Assembly: GCF_001704415.2 (NCBI RefSeq)
Contig: NC_030816.1
Location: 74,789,713-74,853,712 of the forward strand
Reading direction: 5' to 3'
Length of the DNA stretch: 64,000 nt
DNA from: Capra hircus
Taxonomy: Eukaryota > Chordata > Mammalia > Artiodactyla > Bovidae
Every line of letters starts with the position of its first letter. Within the stretch, counting starts at the first letter, position 1. Under the pieces are notes generated by a model. It made no database searches. It saw only the letters and a program-made list of their open reading frames with translations, and was not told where the DNA came from. The translations under genes and the position numbers were made by a program. Below are positions 22,712-34,719 of the stretch, in pieces.

Positions 22712-22852
22712 ATAATTGGAGAGGAGAAGGCTACCATTGCTTGCCTGGAGAATCCCAGGGACGGGGGAGCCTGGTGGGCTGCTGTCCATGGGGTCGCACA
22801 GAGTCAGACATGACTGAAGTGACTTAGCAGCAGTAGCAGCAGCCAAGGAAAC
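22712..22852 (+). mobile_element. BOV-A2-type SINE, partial
   Basis: GGAGAAGGCTACCATTGCTT, CCCAGGGACGGGGGAGCCTG and GACTTAGCAGCAGTAGCAGC: one Bov-A unit with the BOV-A2 tail. Confidence 0.85.
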
Positions 22853-25800
22853 ACGAGATGGCTTTGCTAACAGCGAAGAGAGAACAGGGGCAAGCCATTT
22901 TGAAAATTAACAGAGACAAAACAGTTCAATAAGTATTGTAGGCCATTCTAGTGTGAGCTGAGGGAAATATGAGCACCAATCCAGCCTCTGCCAGCTCTGC
23001 CTCAGAAGATTCCTGTTCCACTTTCACAGATCGGGGAATCAGCCTGTGTGTGTGTGGGGTGGGGGGTGGGGGGCGAGGGGAGGAGAGGCGCAGGCGGGAC
23101 ATAGAGGGGACATGCTGACTAGATGTCAGACACAGACTTTGTCTGGGGACCAGTCACACATGGTGTCCTCATGAGGATTTTCTGTTCCCTCTTTATCTGT
23201 GGCAGAGGTCTGAGGAAGATAAATGACCCATATTTAATCTCAAACAGGAAACCTCAGATTGTTTCCCCAAAATGAACTGAAACTACTGCACAAAAATCCT
23301 CTAGTCAGACCCAGATTCATGAAAGCTCACGGAACTGGAAATAGGAGAAAAAGACAGGAAACACATTAAGATGTGTCCATTTTAACATTAGTGGGGATTT
23401 TCTTTACTTGGCTTCGCTAGCCATCAAAAGCTAGTATTCTAACTGAATTTTCATTGTCCCAGTCACTGCTAATAAAGTCTTTGCCAAAATTTTTATCTAA
23501 TGTGCTCAACACCTGAGAATAAAAATGTTCCTCAGACTTAGGAACAGAGAGATTTTTATGTACCCATATGCAGCTGTTTCAAACCTGTTCATTGGATCAA
23601 TGACAGCTCATTTCAGTAAAAGCTTAACAAGTCAACCAATTAAAGATGGATTCATTCCAGTTCCAGCTCCTCTGCATGCCAACTAATCAACAACAGTCTC
23701 AACCAAGTAACACTGTTCCTACAGATGATATTAACCCTCTTACATGCCTGGAAGCCAATCAATGCCTGAACTCCACGTTTTCCAACCAAGTGGTGTGCAA
23801 GAACTAGCCTGAGGAGATCTTAGAGGTTCTGAAAATTTATGGGCCATTTGTTCACTTGCTAGCAGCTTGAAGTCAGGCCATGATGGGAGTGCTGACTCTA
23901 TATTATAGCACTGGAAATTGGCTAGTGCTATAATTCAGTGCTCTTTTTCTCCCTATTCTCAGAGAGCTGGTTTACCAGCACACCACTGACAAAAATGCTA
24001 TATAACAGCAGCACACAAGACCTGCCTAGCTTTCCTCTGCTGTAAGAAGCAAGGAATTCAGCTTCACCTTTGCATTTCATCATCTTTTGACACCCATGCA
24101 TACTTCTGCATGACTAATTTTAAAAGGCTGGTTCACCAGGACTCCTGTAAGACATTATGGTCCTAGGAGAAAGGAGAGGTAAATTTTATTTCAAATGAGA
24201 GAAGATTAGGGACAGGAAAGGATTTGATGGAGATGTCATCCTTGGGATCAAATCTGGGTGGGTACTACTGGGGAGAGTAAAGGTCAGCACAGGACACTGG
24301 GGACCCCAGAAGAGGCAGAGGGGCTCAGAAAACGAGTTCTGTCCACTTCACCTGGGATAGCATTGCTCTAATCCAGATCTTTCCAGCTGAACACCCCCAG
24401 ACTCCCCAACCCCACCCACCCTTGTTGTTGCTAGTGAGTCAATTTACACTGCAACAAATGGCTGAGAGGCCCACACAGAAAGGAAAGCGATGGCTGAGGA
24501 AGTGGGAAGGAGAAGTTCTCTGGGCCAATGCTGAGCCCCAGAGTTGTTCCCATTGTCAACTGCAAGAGCTGTGTCACCCAGAGCCTTATCAACATGGTTG
24601 CTGAAGGCTCCTCCAAAATTGCAGGGAGGGAACAAGGATGATACCGCACAAATTGGCCTTGTCATTTCATAGCCGGAAAACATTTGGCCCATTTGCCAAG
24701 ATTTGGAAGTGGAACTGCAAAAACACAAAAGCAGTTCACATAGAGATGCAGCCAGAAAAATGCCTCCAAGTTAAACATTAAAGGATAGACATGACCTAGA
24801 ATTACTTGGCCATTAAACCTAATTAGGGAGCAATTTGGCTCCTTGGCATTCAAACCACAATACAAGGCGAGTTGGTTTTGGTGTCGATAGCCAACTCCAT
24901 GTGTGATAGCACAGAACTTCTGTTAAAAGCAGACCACAGTGGTGTGCATTTATTTTGGAATATGTGGGCTCTAACACTTAAATGAATCCACCAGAGTGGC
25001 TTGGCTGGTCTGGGCTGGAGGCAGAAAAGCCACAGAACAGAGGCTCTTCCCTCTCCTTTGGTGAGCCCACATTCCCTGGGGGGGATGGTTAGGAGTTCAA
25101 GAGGAAGGAGAGAGCTGTGCCTTTTGTATCGGTTCACTGCACTGCAGTCCCTCAGAGCTTCTCTCCATCTGGCTCAGCTGACCCCTTTCTCCAGGTCAAG
25201 TGTAGACTTTCTGTCCTGGGAGAGGCTCCAGGAACAGCAGCCCCTTTGTGCTCTGCTCAGAAAGCCCTTCAGGACAATCCAACCCAGTGGAGGCTGGGGC
25301 CGAGTGTCTGCCCTGCTCAGAGACAAGGCTGTGCTGATGAGGCTTGAGAAGCAGCCCCTTCATTATGGCAGAGTAGGAGCACCTACCCTGGACTTCAGTG
25401 GCTGCAGAAACTGCTGAGTCATGCCCCTCTACTGCCTTTAGTTTCTGCAAATGGTGGACAGACCTGAAGTTAAGGAGGCCTTTCATGCCTTCTCTCATTT
25501 ACCAATGACTAACTAAACAGGTTGCTGGACTTTGTGACACATGGTTGGGGAGTAGCACGGTGTCGGAAGTCTTTGCTGATGCATTTGATAAAGTTGACCT
25601 GATGACATCTGGGTTTGGTTCACAGTAGAATGCTAGAAAGCTGGTAGGTGTTAGTGGTCCCTCCCCCATCACATCTAGTGCATTTGATTCCGTAACTGGG
25701 CCATCTCATTAAATGTGTACCATGTGGGCTCCCACTGCCCCTGGCTAGTAAAGTGTAAGAAGTTTCTCATTACTAACAGTGAGCTACCACGATCCCTACT

Positions 25801-26341
25801 AGTGCTGTAGTTGGGTTCTCAGTCTCCCTCAAATCCCTTTTTCTCCCTCTTGCCTTTTTCTCCCCATCCTCACATACCCAGGAGTGAAATGTGTGGGTGC
25901 TCCCAGGGGCAGAGGACTCTCCTCTACCTGAATTCCACCTGGAATGCCCCTCAGGGCCCTTAGGGCCAGGCCCTGGATCTTCTTGCTCTCTTCCCTCTGT
26001 TTCGATTATCATTCTCATCTTTATCTGAGGGCTCCCTTAGTGACATCTCACCTCCTGGATATTGACTGCAGTCCCCCTTAATCCTGAGGGGAAACCATGG
26101 GGGAAACCCCTCAATCCTGAGGGGAAGACCCCAAGTGGATATTCTGAAACCACAGATAGTGCTGAACCCTACATATCCTAAGCTTTTCCTATACATACAT
26201 GCCTATGGTAAAGTTTAAATTAGACACAGTAAGAGAATATCTGAATTGCCAGCATCATTACTCATGTGCTTTGAGGTCATTATTAAGTAAAATCAGGGTT
26301 ACTTGAGAACAAGCAATACCTCATCAGTTGACCTGATAACT
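22853..26341. other. repeat-poor part of IYD intron 1
   Basis: About 3.5 kb, the longest stretch in the window without a recognisable young repeat. A G-rich segment (runs of GGGG after a short GT repeat) lies at 23045-23090. Open frames at 24422-25498 on both strands overlap each other and show no protein motif, so no gene is called. Confidence 0.5.
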
Positions 26342-26572
26342 GTGCTGTGCTTAGTCGCTCAGTGGTGTCCGTCTCTTTGAAACTCCATGGACTGGGGCAC
26401 ACCAGGCTCCTCTTTCAGGGGTCCATCAGGCTCCTCTGTCCATGGGGATTCTCCAGGCAAGAATGCTGGAGTGGATTTCCACACCTTCCTCCATCTTCCC
26501 AACCTAGGGATCAAACTCAGGTCTCCAGTACTGCAGGTCAATTCTTTACCATTTGAGCCACCAAGTAAGCCC
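26342..26572 (-). mobile_element. Bov-tA-type SINE
   Basis: Reverse copy from GTGCTTAGTCGCTCAGTGGT to TTTGAGCCACCAAGTAAGCC. It contains a short internal repeat of CAGGCTCCTCT-type sequence near 26402-26440. Confidence 0.86.
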
Positions 26573-26698
26573 TAAAAGGCTACTAAGTGTCTAATTAGGT
26601 GGATATGTGGACAGAAGGATGATTCATGTAGGTAGGGGGACGGAGCAGGACAGGCATGAAATTTCATCATCTTGCTCAGGATGGTGCATAATTTAAAA

Positions 26699-27134
26699 CT
26701 TCAGTTCAGTTCAGTCGATCATTTGTGTCTGACTCTTTGCGACCCCATGGATTGCAGCACGCCAGGCTTCCCTGGCCAACACCAACTCCTTGAGCTTACT
26801 CAAACTCATGTCCATCGAGTTGGTGATGCCATCCAACCATCTCATTCTCTGTCATCCCCTTCTCCTCCCGCCTTCAATCTTTCCCAGCATCAAGGTCTTT
26901 TCCAATGAGTCAGTTCTTTGCACCAGGTGGCCAAAATATTGGAGTTTCAGCTTCAGCATCAGTCCTTCCAATGAATATTCAGGACTGATTTCCTTTAGGA
27001 TGGACTGGGTGGATCTCCTTGCAGTCCAAGGGACTCTCGAGAGTCTTCTCCAACACCACAGTTCAAAAGCATAAATTCTTTGGCATTCAGCCTTCTTTAT
27101 AGTTCAACTCTCACATCCATACATGATTACTGGT
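26699..27134 (-). mobile_element. BovB LINE, 3' end
   Basis: Reverse copy from CTTCAGTTCAGTTCAGTCGA to CACATCCATACATGATTACT: the last ~430 bp of the element. Confidence 0.9.
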
Positions 27135-27498
27135 ATAAACTGCTTATTTCTTGAATTTTCCGCTTAATATATTCAGAACACAGTTGACCCTGGGTAACTG
27201 AAACCTGCCTCAGAAAGCAAAACCTCTGTACTCGGCGGGCAGGAAGGGAAGAACACTGATTTAGGAGTTAAGAAACCTAAACTATAGTTCTGGCTCCATG
27301 AAAGATTACTGCATGTTTAGGACAAATTAAGTGTATCCCTTCATTCCATCTCCTACTTTGCCCCACCTTCCCCAGACGGTTCATCTCTCATCCTTCTGTC
27401 TCACTTAAGAGACCATAAAGTGTCTTAACAGTTGTGTTCAGTTGATCTACCCTTGGGTTTTTTTGCGCAATTCATTTCTATGGCTTTCTTATTAAAAC

Positions 27499-27500
<2 letters not shown>

Positions 27501-27546
<46 letters not shown>
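27501..27546 (+). repeat. (CA)n microsatellite, about 23 units
   Basis: Uninterrupted CA dinucleotide run in IYD intron 1; likely polymorphic in length. Confidence 0.97.
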
Positions 27547-27548
<2 letters not shown>

Positions 27549-27574
27549 TCCCTTAATTGTGAAATGTAAGGTAG

Positions 27575-27692
27575 CAGTTGGTTTAGTCACTAAGTCATGT
27601 TGAACTTTTTGCAACCTCACTGACACAGGGATCGAACCTGCATCTGCTGCACGGCAGGTGGATTCTTTATCCTGAGCCACCAGAGAAGCCTG
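27575..27692 (-). mobile_element. Bov-tA-type SINE, internally deleted
   Basis: Reverse SINE ends joined with the middle missing: TTAGTCACTAAGTCATGTTG at one side, GGATCGAACCTGCATCTGCT and GAGCCACCAGAGAAGCC at the other. Confidence 0.78.
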
Positions 27693-27779
27693 TGATATGT
27701 CATATGCTGGCTGGGAAAGTGTATAAAACATAGATGGATGGCTTAACAAATAATTTGAAAGCAAAAATCCATATAATTA

Positions 27780-28500
27780 TCACTTAGATCAAGAAGTATA
27801 AATTTCTAGTACTCCATAAATCCATGCATTCCCAGTCACACCTCTTCATCCCACAGACATAACTACTATTTTTAAGTCTATAGGAATTACTTCTGTGCTT
27901 TATAGACGTGTCACCTAAACATGCATTCTTAAACAGTAGAGCTCTATTGCTTTTATTCTTTTGACTTTGTTCTTTAGCTTAACATTTTATTTGTAAAATT
28001 CATTCAGGTTAGGCATGTGACTGCACTTCATTCATTTTTGCTGCTGTATAGTGTTCTGTTTCATGCTGCTGCTGCTGCTAAGTCGCTTCAGTCGTGTCCG
28101 ACTCTGTGCGACCCCATAGACAGCAGCCCACCAGGCTCCCCCGTCCCTGGGATTCTCCAGGCAAGAACACTGGAGTGGGTTGCCATTGCCTTCTCCAATG
28201 CATGAAAGTGAAAAGTGAGAGTGAAGTCGCTCAGTTGTGTCTGACTCTCAGCGACCCCATGGACTGTAGCCCACCAGGCTCCTTCATCCATGGGATTTTC
28301 CAGGCAAGTGTACTGGAGTGGGGTGCCATCATGAGTATATCACAATTTATTTATTTTACTGTTGATGAAGATCTGGGCTATTTCCAGTTCATAACTATGA
28401 TAAACTATGCATCTAGGAACATTTTAATACTTGTTTCTGGAATACACATGCATGACTTTCTCTGAGGTATGCATGGAATTGCTGAGTTAGAGTGTGATGG
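27780..28500 (-). mobile_element. L1 3' end, old, interrupted by BOV-A2
   Basis: Reverse L1: CATTCCCAGTCACACCTCTT, TCATTTTTGCTGCTGTATAG, then after the SINE ATCACAATTTATTTATTTTA, GATCTGGGCTATTTCCAG and GGAATTGCTGAGTTAGAG. Confidence 0.78.
28062..28330 (-). mobile_element. BOV-A2 SINE, dimer
   Basis: Starts GCTGCTGCTGCTAAGTCGCT. Two Bov-A units are joined by the AATGCATGAAAGTGAAAAGT linker, and it ends CTGGAGTGGGGTGCCATCAT. Confidence 0.93.
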
Positions 28501-29080
28501 GCATGGAAATGTATCACCTAGATCACCCTTCAAGGAAAGACTCGTTGCCCCTTCTACTGGGAGTGTTGTAAACAAAGAGCCTTCAACTGTCTGCATATTT
28601 CAGGATTTACCTTTGCTTTGCCCAAGATTCTGCCTTTCCCAGGGTGGTTTATATGCAATAACTGATTGGCTTAGGGGTATAAAGGCCCAGTCATTTGGGC
28701 CTAGTTGGGGACAACTCTGATGGGATATTTTTCTTCCAAAGAAGCCCTATTATTGGCTAAGCCATCATACAAGGCTTGCACTGAAATATGATGTCTTCTA
28801 TCCAATCGTGTTTCTTGCCTTTCCTTTCCACAAATTTTGTTCCCAAAGCTACTTCCTGTAAACATCCTACACACTAGTCTCAGTATGAAACTGCTTCATG
28901 ATCTGTCTGATAATTCCAATATCTCAAGTCTTTGTAGGTCTATTTCTGATACCTGCGGTTTCTATGGTTATTATACATGACTTTTTATTTTCTTGAACAC
29001 ACTGTTATTTTTTAATGTACACTGGTTATTCTTTTGGAAAATTACTCATAATTTTTTTTGAGGCCGGAGATATATTTAGG
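28501..29080. other. unassigned intron sequence
   Basis: No named repeat or exon is recognised. Confidence 0.45.
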
Positions 29081-29312
29081 GCTTCCCAGGTGATATAGTT
29101 AGGCTTTCCTCAGTGGTAAAGAATCCACCTACCAAGCAGGAGACAGTGGTTCTAATCTTGGATCAGGAAAATCCCCTAGAGAAAGAAATGGCAACCCACT
29201 TCAGTAGTCTTGCCTGGGAAATCCCATGAACAGAGGAGCCTGATGGGCTACAGTTTATGGGGTCCCAAAAGAGTCAGACAAGACTTAACAACTAACCAAC
29301 AATAAGAAGATA
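29081..29312 (+). mobile_element. Bov-tA-type SINE
   Basis: A SINE head repeated or rearranged (GGCTTCCCAGGTGATATAGT then GGCTTTCCTCAGTGGTAAAG), with body and end GACAAGACTTAACAACTAAC. Confidence 0.84.
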
Positions 29313-29670
29313 TTGTTCCAGGGAATAGTCACACTTGCACCTACAAGTTGAGCAACACTGTAACACTGGGACAACTGTAATATGAGGTCAGGTCTTATGG
29401 TTCCTTGGCTCACTCACAGGATATTATTCTAGGCTCTAAGGTACCAGGGCTGGATTAGTTACGTTTTAGTCTTACTGTTGGAATGTAAACCTTCAAGCCC
29501 TGGGTGGCCCTGGGGTTTTGACTTTTGTCACCATCTCTTTGTCTGAACTCAGCCTCATGGCTGTTTCTAGGCAACTGGAAAATATTCTCCGGACATTTGA
29601 TTGCTGGTCTACCTCTCCTGGTACTAACCTTCACCTAGATTTTTAACTATGATGTCCTATAGTCACAGAT

Positions 29671-29882
29671 TGGTGGTGGTGGTTTAGTCGCTCAGTGGTG
29701 TCCACCCTTTGAACACCATGGACCATAGCCTGCCAGGCTCCTCTGTCCATGGGATTTCCCAGGCAAGAATACTGGAGTGGGTTGCCATTTCTTTCTCCAG
29801 GGGATATTCCCAACCCAGGGAGAGAACCCAAGTCTCCTACATTGCAGGGGGATTCTTTACCACTGAGCCACCAGGGAAATTA
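29671..29882 (-). mobile_element. Bov-tA-type SINE
   Basis: Reverse copy from GTTTAGTCGCTCAGTGGTGT to CTGAGCCACCAGGGAAATTA. Confidence 0.87.
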
Positions 29883-30770
29883 CAGATTAGCTCATTAATA
29901 TGTAGAAGAAAACATTCTAAATTTTATCATCTTTTTTCACTTTAGAGTGAAATTTAAATTATTTAAATTATGTAAGGTTTAAATTATGTAAATAACAATT
30001 ACTGGAAATGAGAACCCTTTAGTAAATGTCACAACAACCACAATATAATCATAACTCCAACATCAGTTAATCCATGGCATCGAAATGGATTTGTATCTAC
30101 TCGAGGAAGAAAGTCACAGCTAACTGTTTTCTGTCACACAGCTGAAGGCATGGGATATAATATGTCTTATCAGGCAAATATTCATTGGGCTTTGGGTTGT
30201 GAATGAGAAAGATATATGATAGCATTATATTCAGTTTTCTAAGGATACAGTTCAGGTAGTACAGTAATAATTCAGGTAACCCATGCACATACATACAGAT
30301 AAATTTTATGGTTTAAAACAATCTGAATCTGTTACCTTAAGGAAAGGAAGTGCTGAGCATTTTTGGGAATTTGATCATAGTGGATTCTGATTACCTGCTG
30401 TTATCTAGTAGGAGTTGCCTTCTACTGGTTATGTGGCTTCTCTGCACCAATCCCCATCAGGCTGAAAAATATCAGATCAGGTTTAGGAAAGACTTCAGCC
30501 TTTGTATAAAAGAACTATCTACTCATTAGATTCCACTGATATTTTCAGTGTCTATTTCTTTGGCAGCCTTCTTGGTGAAGCCTTGTTTATCTGATTTAAA
30601 TTTCCCTCAGAAGTCCAACTCACATCAATTTATTCTGATTTGATGTACTGAAGTCCACTTCTGTACTGGTCTCTTTTTGGCATCTTCTGCCTCCAAGATT
30701 CTAGTAGTTGGTGAAGCCCAACAATAACCAGAAGTCCAAAACTAACTCAAGTTAAGCATATGTATGCATG
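29883..30770. other. unassigned intron sequence
   Basis: About 0.9 kb without a named repeat or exon. Confidence 0.45.
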
Positions 30771-30773
30771 TAG

Positions 30774-30793
30774 AATATATATATATATATATA
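30774..30793 (+). repeat. (TA)n microsatellite
   Basis: A short AT dinucleotide run just before the SINE at 30824. Confidence 0.85.
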
Positions 30794-30823
30794 AATAATA
30801 TGGTAGAACATATAATATAAATA

Positions 30824-31033
30824 TGTGAGTGAAGTCGCTCAGTCATATCTGACTCTTTGTGACCCTGTGGACTGTAGCCCACCAGGCTCCTACATCCATG
30901 GGATTCTCCAGGCAAGAATAGTGGAGTGGGTTGACATTTCCTTCTCCAGGGGATCTTCCCGACCCAGGGATCGAACCCAGGTCTCTCGCATTGCAGGCAG
31001 ATGCTTTAACCTCTGAGTCACCAGGGAAGCTCT
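30824..31033 (-). mobile_element. Bov-tA-type SINE
   Basis: Reverse copy from GTGAGTGAAGTCGCTCAGTC to CTGAGTCACCAGGGAAGCTC. Confidence 0.9.
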
Positions 31034-31065
31034 TATATATACCTGCCTGCTTCTACCATGTTCTA

Positions 31066-32953
31066 AAGCAGGCAGGTATAAAGATAAATTTAGTGTAGGT
31101 AAGCGGAACAGATTTTTTCCTTACAGACAATCATGATGGTGTGATCACTCACACTCACCTAGAGCCAGACATCTTGGAATGTGAAGTCAAGTGGGCCTTA
31201 GAAAGCATCACTACAAACAAAGCTAGTGGAGGTGATGGAATTCCAGTTGAGCTAGTTCAAATCCTGAAAGATGATGCTGTGAAAGTGCTGCACTCAATAT
31301 GCCAGCAAATTTGGAAGACTCAGCAGTGGCCACAGGACTGGAAAAGGTCAGTTTTCATTCTAATCCCAAAGAAAGGCAATGCCAAAGAATGTCAAACTAC
31401 CACACAATTGCACTCATCTCACATGCTAGTAAAGTAATGCTCAAAATTTTCCAAGCCAGGCTTCAGCAGTAGGTGAACCGTGAACTTCCAGATGTTCAAG
31501 CTGGTTTTTGAAAAGGTAGAGGAACCAGAGATCAAATCGCCAACATCTGCTGGATCATGGAAAAAGCAAGAGAGTTCCAGAAAAACATCTATTTCTGCTT
31601 TATTGACTATGCCAAAGCCTTTGACTGTGTGGATCACAATCAACTGTGGAAAATTCTGCAAGAGATGGGAATACCAGACCACCTGACCTGCCTCTTGAGA
31701 AACCTATATGCAGGTCACAAAGCAACAGTTAGAACTGAACATGGACCAACAGACTGGTTCCAAATAGAAAAAGGAGTACCTCAAGGCTATATTTAACTTC
31801 TATGCAGAGTACATCATGAGAAACACTGGGCTGGAGGAAATACAAACTGGAGTCAAGATTTCCAGGAGAAATACCAAGAACCTCAGATATGCAGATGACA
31901 CCACCCTTATGGCAGAAAGTGAAGGAGAACTAAAGAGCCTCTTGATGAAAATGAAAGTGGAGAGTGAAAAAGTTGGCTTAAAGCTCAACATTCAGAAAAC
32001 TAAGATCATGGCATCTGGTCCCATCACTTCATGGGAAATAGATGGGCAAACAGTGGAAACAGTGGCTGACTTTATTTTGAGGGGCTCGAAAATCACTGCA
32101 GATGGTGATTGCAGCCATGAAATTAAAAGACACTTACTCCTTGGAAGGAAAGCTATGACCAACTGAGGCAGCATATTCAAAAGCAGAGACATTACTTTAC
32201 CAACCAAGGTCCGTCTAGTCAAAGCTATGGTTTTTCCAGTGGTCATGTATGGATGTGAGAATTGGACTATAAAGAAAGCTGAGCACAGAAGAACTGATGC
32301 TTTTGAGCTGTGTTGTTGGAGAAGACTCTTGAGAGTCCCTTGGACTGCAAGGAGATCCAACCAGTCCATCCTAAAGGAGATCAGTCCTGTGTGTTCATTG
32401 GAAGGACTGATGTTGAATCTGAAACTCCAATACTTTGGCCACCTCATGCGAAGAACTGACTCATTGGAAAAGACCCTGATGCTGGGAAAGATTGAAGGCA
32501 GGAGGAGAAGGGGATGATAGAGGATGAGGTGGTTGGATGGCATCACCGACTCAGTGGATATGGGTTTGGGTAGACTCCACAGTTGGTGATGGACAGGGAG
32601 GCCTGGCGTGCTGCAGTTCATGGGGTCTCAAAAAGTTGGACACAACTGAGCAATTGAACTGAACTGAATATTTTTGTGTCTTATTTAAGAAATTCTTCTT
32701 CTCCACAAAGTCATTAATATAGTCTCCTACATTCGTTTTTAAAATCTTCAAAAATTAGTCTTTCATAATTAAAACTCTGATGAGAACAGGCAATATTCAT
32801 TCAGTTTCAATATCTGATGAAAGAGTTGAAATGTTTCACCATTAACTATGTAGTTGGTTCTGGGGTGTTTTGATTTTGTTTTTTCCCCATAGTTAGACTT
32901 TATCAGGTTAAGAAAGTTCCTTTCCACTCTCAATTTACTAAGAGATGAATGCC

Positions 32954-32960
<7 letters not shown>
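31066..32960 (+). repeat. first copy of a direct duplication (interrupted by BovB)
   Basis: 31066-31126 and 32670-32960 match 33563-33912 in the same order and orientation. Shared segments include GCAGGCAGGT.TAAAGATAAA, TTAGTGTAGGTAAGC, TTTAAGAAATTCTTCTTCTC and GACTTTATCAGG. Differences are roughly one base in ten by eye. The copy ends in a (TA)n run that is absent from the second copy. Confidence 0.85.
31128..32669 (+). mobile_element. BovB LINE, 5'-truncated, broken RT
   Basis: Starts near GACAATCATGATGGTGTGAT and ends in the GAACTGAACTGA tail. The YADD motif of the RT is intact (in the frame 31816-32166). However, about 17 nt are missing at 31786-31796, compared with the copy at 16340-16370, which removes motif B (CILSPCLF) and shifts the frame. 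Other stops are present. No clear target duplication is seen. Confidence 0.9.
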
Positions 32961-33004
<44 letters not shown>

Positions 33005-33010
33005 GCACAC
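32959..33010 (+). repeat. (TA)n(CA)n compound microsatellite
   Basis: About 18 TA units followed by about 8 CA-type units with a CACG interruption. Confidence 0.93.
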
Positions 33011-33562
33011 TCTACATTCAAAGCATTCCTATTTTTCATAATCTTTAATTTTTTAAGACAATATCTTAGAATTTCTTTCAGTTGGAATCTTTGTAGTTCA
33101 CATTTGAATCTTTGTAATTCAGACCAAAAATACTGTCTAGTTATGGTGAAAGGAATGAAGAAACACACATGTTCAGAGCTAGAACTGTGATATTTTGGAT
33201 ATATAACCAACAATTTCAAGAATGTTGGAATGAAGCATCTGGGAATTCAGCAATAAGGTCTTCTGAACTCTTTTGTTTGAAAAGCCTACCAGGAACTTCG
33301 CAGTGTTATTGATTGGAAAACCTTCTAAAATGAGGTGATTGGGTCTGCTCGTGGTGAGGCTTCTAGTTCACCAGATGTATCTTTCCTGTTTATCTTCTAC
33401 CGAATCTGTGAGTTCATTTTCTTCATTTTACCATTTTCAGCTCCACCTATTGAATCCTCCATTGCATCTTCATCTTCTGTACGATCTTGAACTATACATA
33501 ATGGATTTTCACAGCTCTCTGAACAGGACGGAAGCAGAGGAAACCAAAAAACATGGCAGAAG

Positions 33563-33912
33563 CAGGCAGGTGTAAAGATAAAATTTAGTGTAGGTAAGCA
33601 GAACGGATGTTTTCCTAATGGTTAATATTTTTGTCTCTTGTTTAAGAAATTCTTCTTCTCTACAAAGTCATGAAGACAGTTTCCTACATTCTTTCCTAAA
33701 AGCTTCAAAACTTAGTCTTTCATAATTAAAACTCTGGTGAGAATAGGCAATATTAATTCATTTTCAATATCTGATGGAAGAGTTTATATGTTTCACCATT
33801 AACTATGCAGTTGGTTCTGGGTGTTTTCGTTTTTTCCCCATAGCTAGACTTTATCAGGATAAGAAAGTTCCTTTATACTTCCAATTTACTAAGAGACGAA
33901 TGCCTAATTTTA
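33563..33912 (+). repeat. second copy of the direct duplication (no BovB)
   Basis: Matches 31066-32960 without the BovB. It reads TTTTCCTAATGGTTAATATT across the place where BovB sits in the first copy, so it shows the empty site. It overlaps an old L1 fragment that continues to the right. Confidence 0.85.
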
Positions 33913-34690
33913 TCAAACAGTTTTTCCCTATTCCAATGACTACCAGTTTGTGAATGTAACAAACATGGTTTTGCTAACGTTGTTAACTTGCATTCCTGGG
34001 ATAATCCCAACTTGATCAAAGTGCATTGTTCTTTTTATATTGTTGAATTCTGTTTACTAATATTTTGGTCAGGACTCTTTGCATCTATATTTATGAGGAA
34101 GTTGAATCTGTAGCCTTTCTTTCTTGTAATATCCTTGTAATATCCTACCAAGAACACTTGGTAACAAGGTTGTGGGTGTCATAAAATGAGTTGGGGATGA
34201 TGTTTCCTCTATTTCTATTCTTGGTAAGAGTTTGAGAAAATTTAGCAATAATTGTTCTTTGTGATAAAGAACCTGCTTGCCAGTACAGGAAACTAAGAAA
34301 TGAAGGTTCGATCCCTAGGTCGGGAAGATCCCCTGGAGGAGGGCATGGCAACCCACTCCAATATTACTCAGGCTTCCCAGCTGGTGCCAGTGGTGAAAGA
34401 AAACCTGCCTGCCAATGCAGGAGACAAAAGAGACAAGGGTTCGATCCCTGGGTTGGAAAGATCCCTTGGAGGAAAGCATGGCAACCCACTCCAGTAGTCT
34501 TGCCTTGAGAATCCCATGGACAGAGGCACCTGGAGATTTGGACACGACTGAAGTGACTCAGTATGCATGCATGCATGCATGTTCTTTGAGTGTTTGATAG
34601 AACCAACTCCCTTATGAAGCCATCTGGGCCTCTTCCTAAAGGAATCTTTTTTTCCCCTCTGGCTGATTTTAAGATTTTATATTTGATTAT
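33590..34690 (-). mobile_element. L1 ORF2 region, old, interrupted by SINEs
   Basis: Reverse L1 ORF2: GACTTTATCAGGATAAGAAA, TTGCATTCCTGGGATAATCC, TTTGCATCTATATTTATGAG, ATAAAATGAGTTGGGGATGA, then after the SINE GAAGCCATCTGGGCCTCTTC. No coding capacity remains. Confidence 0.8.
34262..34579 (+). mobile_element. two Bov-tA-type SINE units, with 9-bp target duplication
   Basis: A truncated unit (GATAAAGAACCTGCTTGCCA to ACCCACTCCAATATTACTCA) is followed by a fuller one (GCTTCCCAGCTGGTGCCAGT to CACGACTGAAGTGACTCAGT). The ATGC-type run is at 34562-34579. The sequence TGTTCTTTG at 34253-34261 and 34580-34588 brackets the whole block inside the L1. Confidence 0.88.
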
Positions 34691-34719
34691 AAAAGATGTG
34701 GGCTTCTTTTCTCTTTCAC

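Noticed and set aside
23045..23090. G-rich stretch as a regulatory G-quadruplex
   Set aside because: The runs of G could fold, but there is no promoter or exon nearby and nothing else in the sequence supports a function.
24422..25498. Cluster of overlapping open frames on both strands in IYD intron 1
   Set aside because: Frames overlap in several phases, lack recognisable motifs and have no consistent splice structure; they look like chance frames in GC-richer DNA.
34561..34580. ATGC tetranucleotide run as a separate microsatellite or palindromic site
   Set aside because: It is the variable tail of the adjacent SINE, whose target duplication follows immediately.
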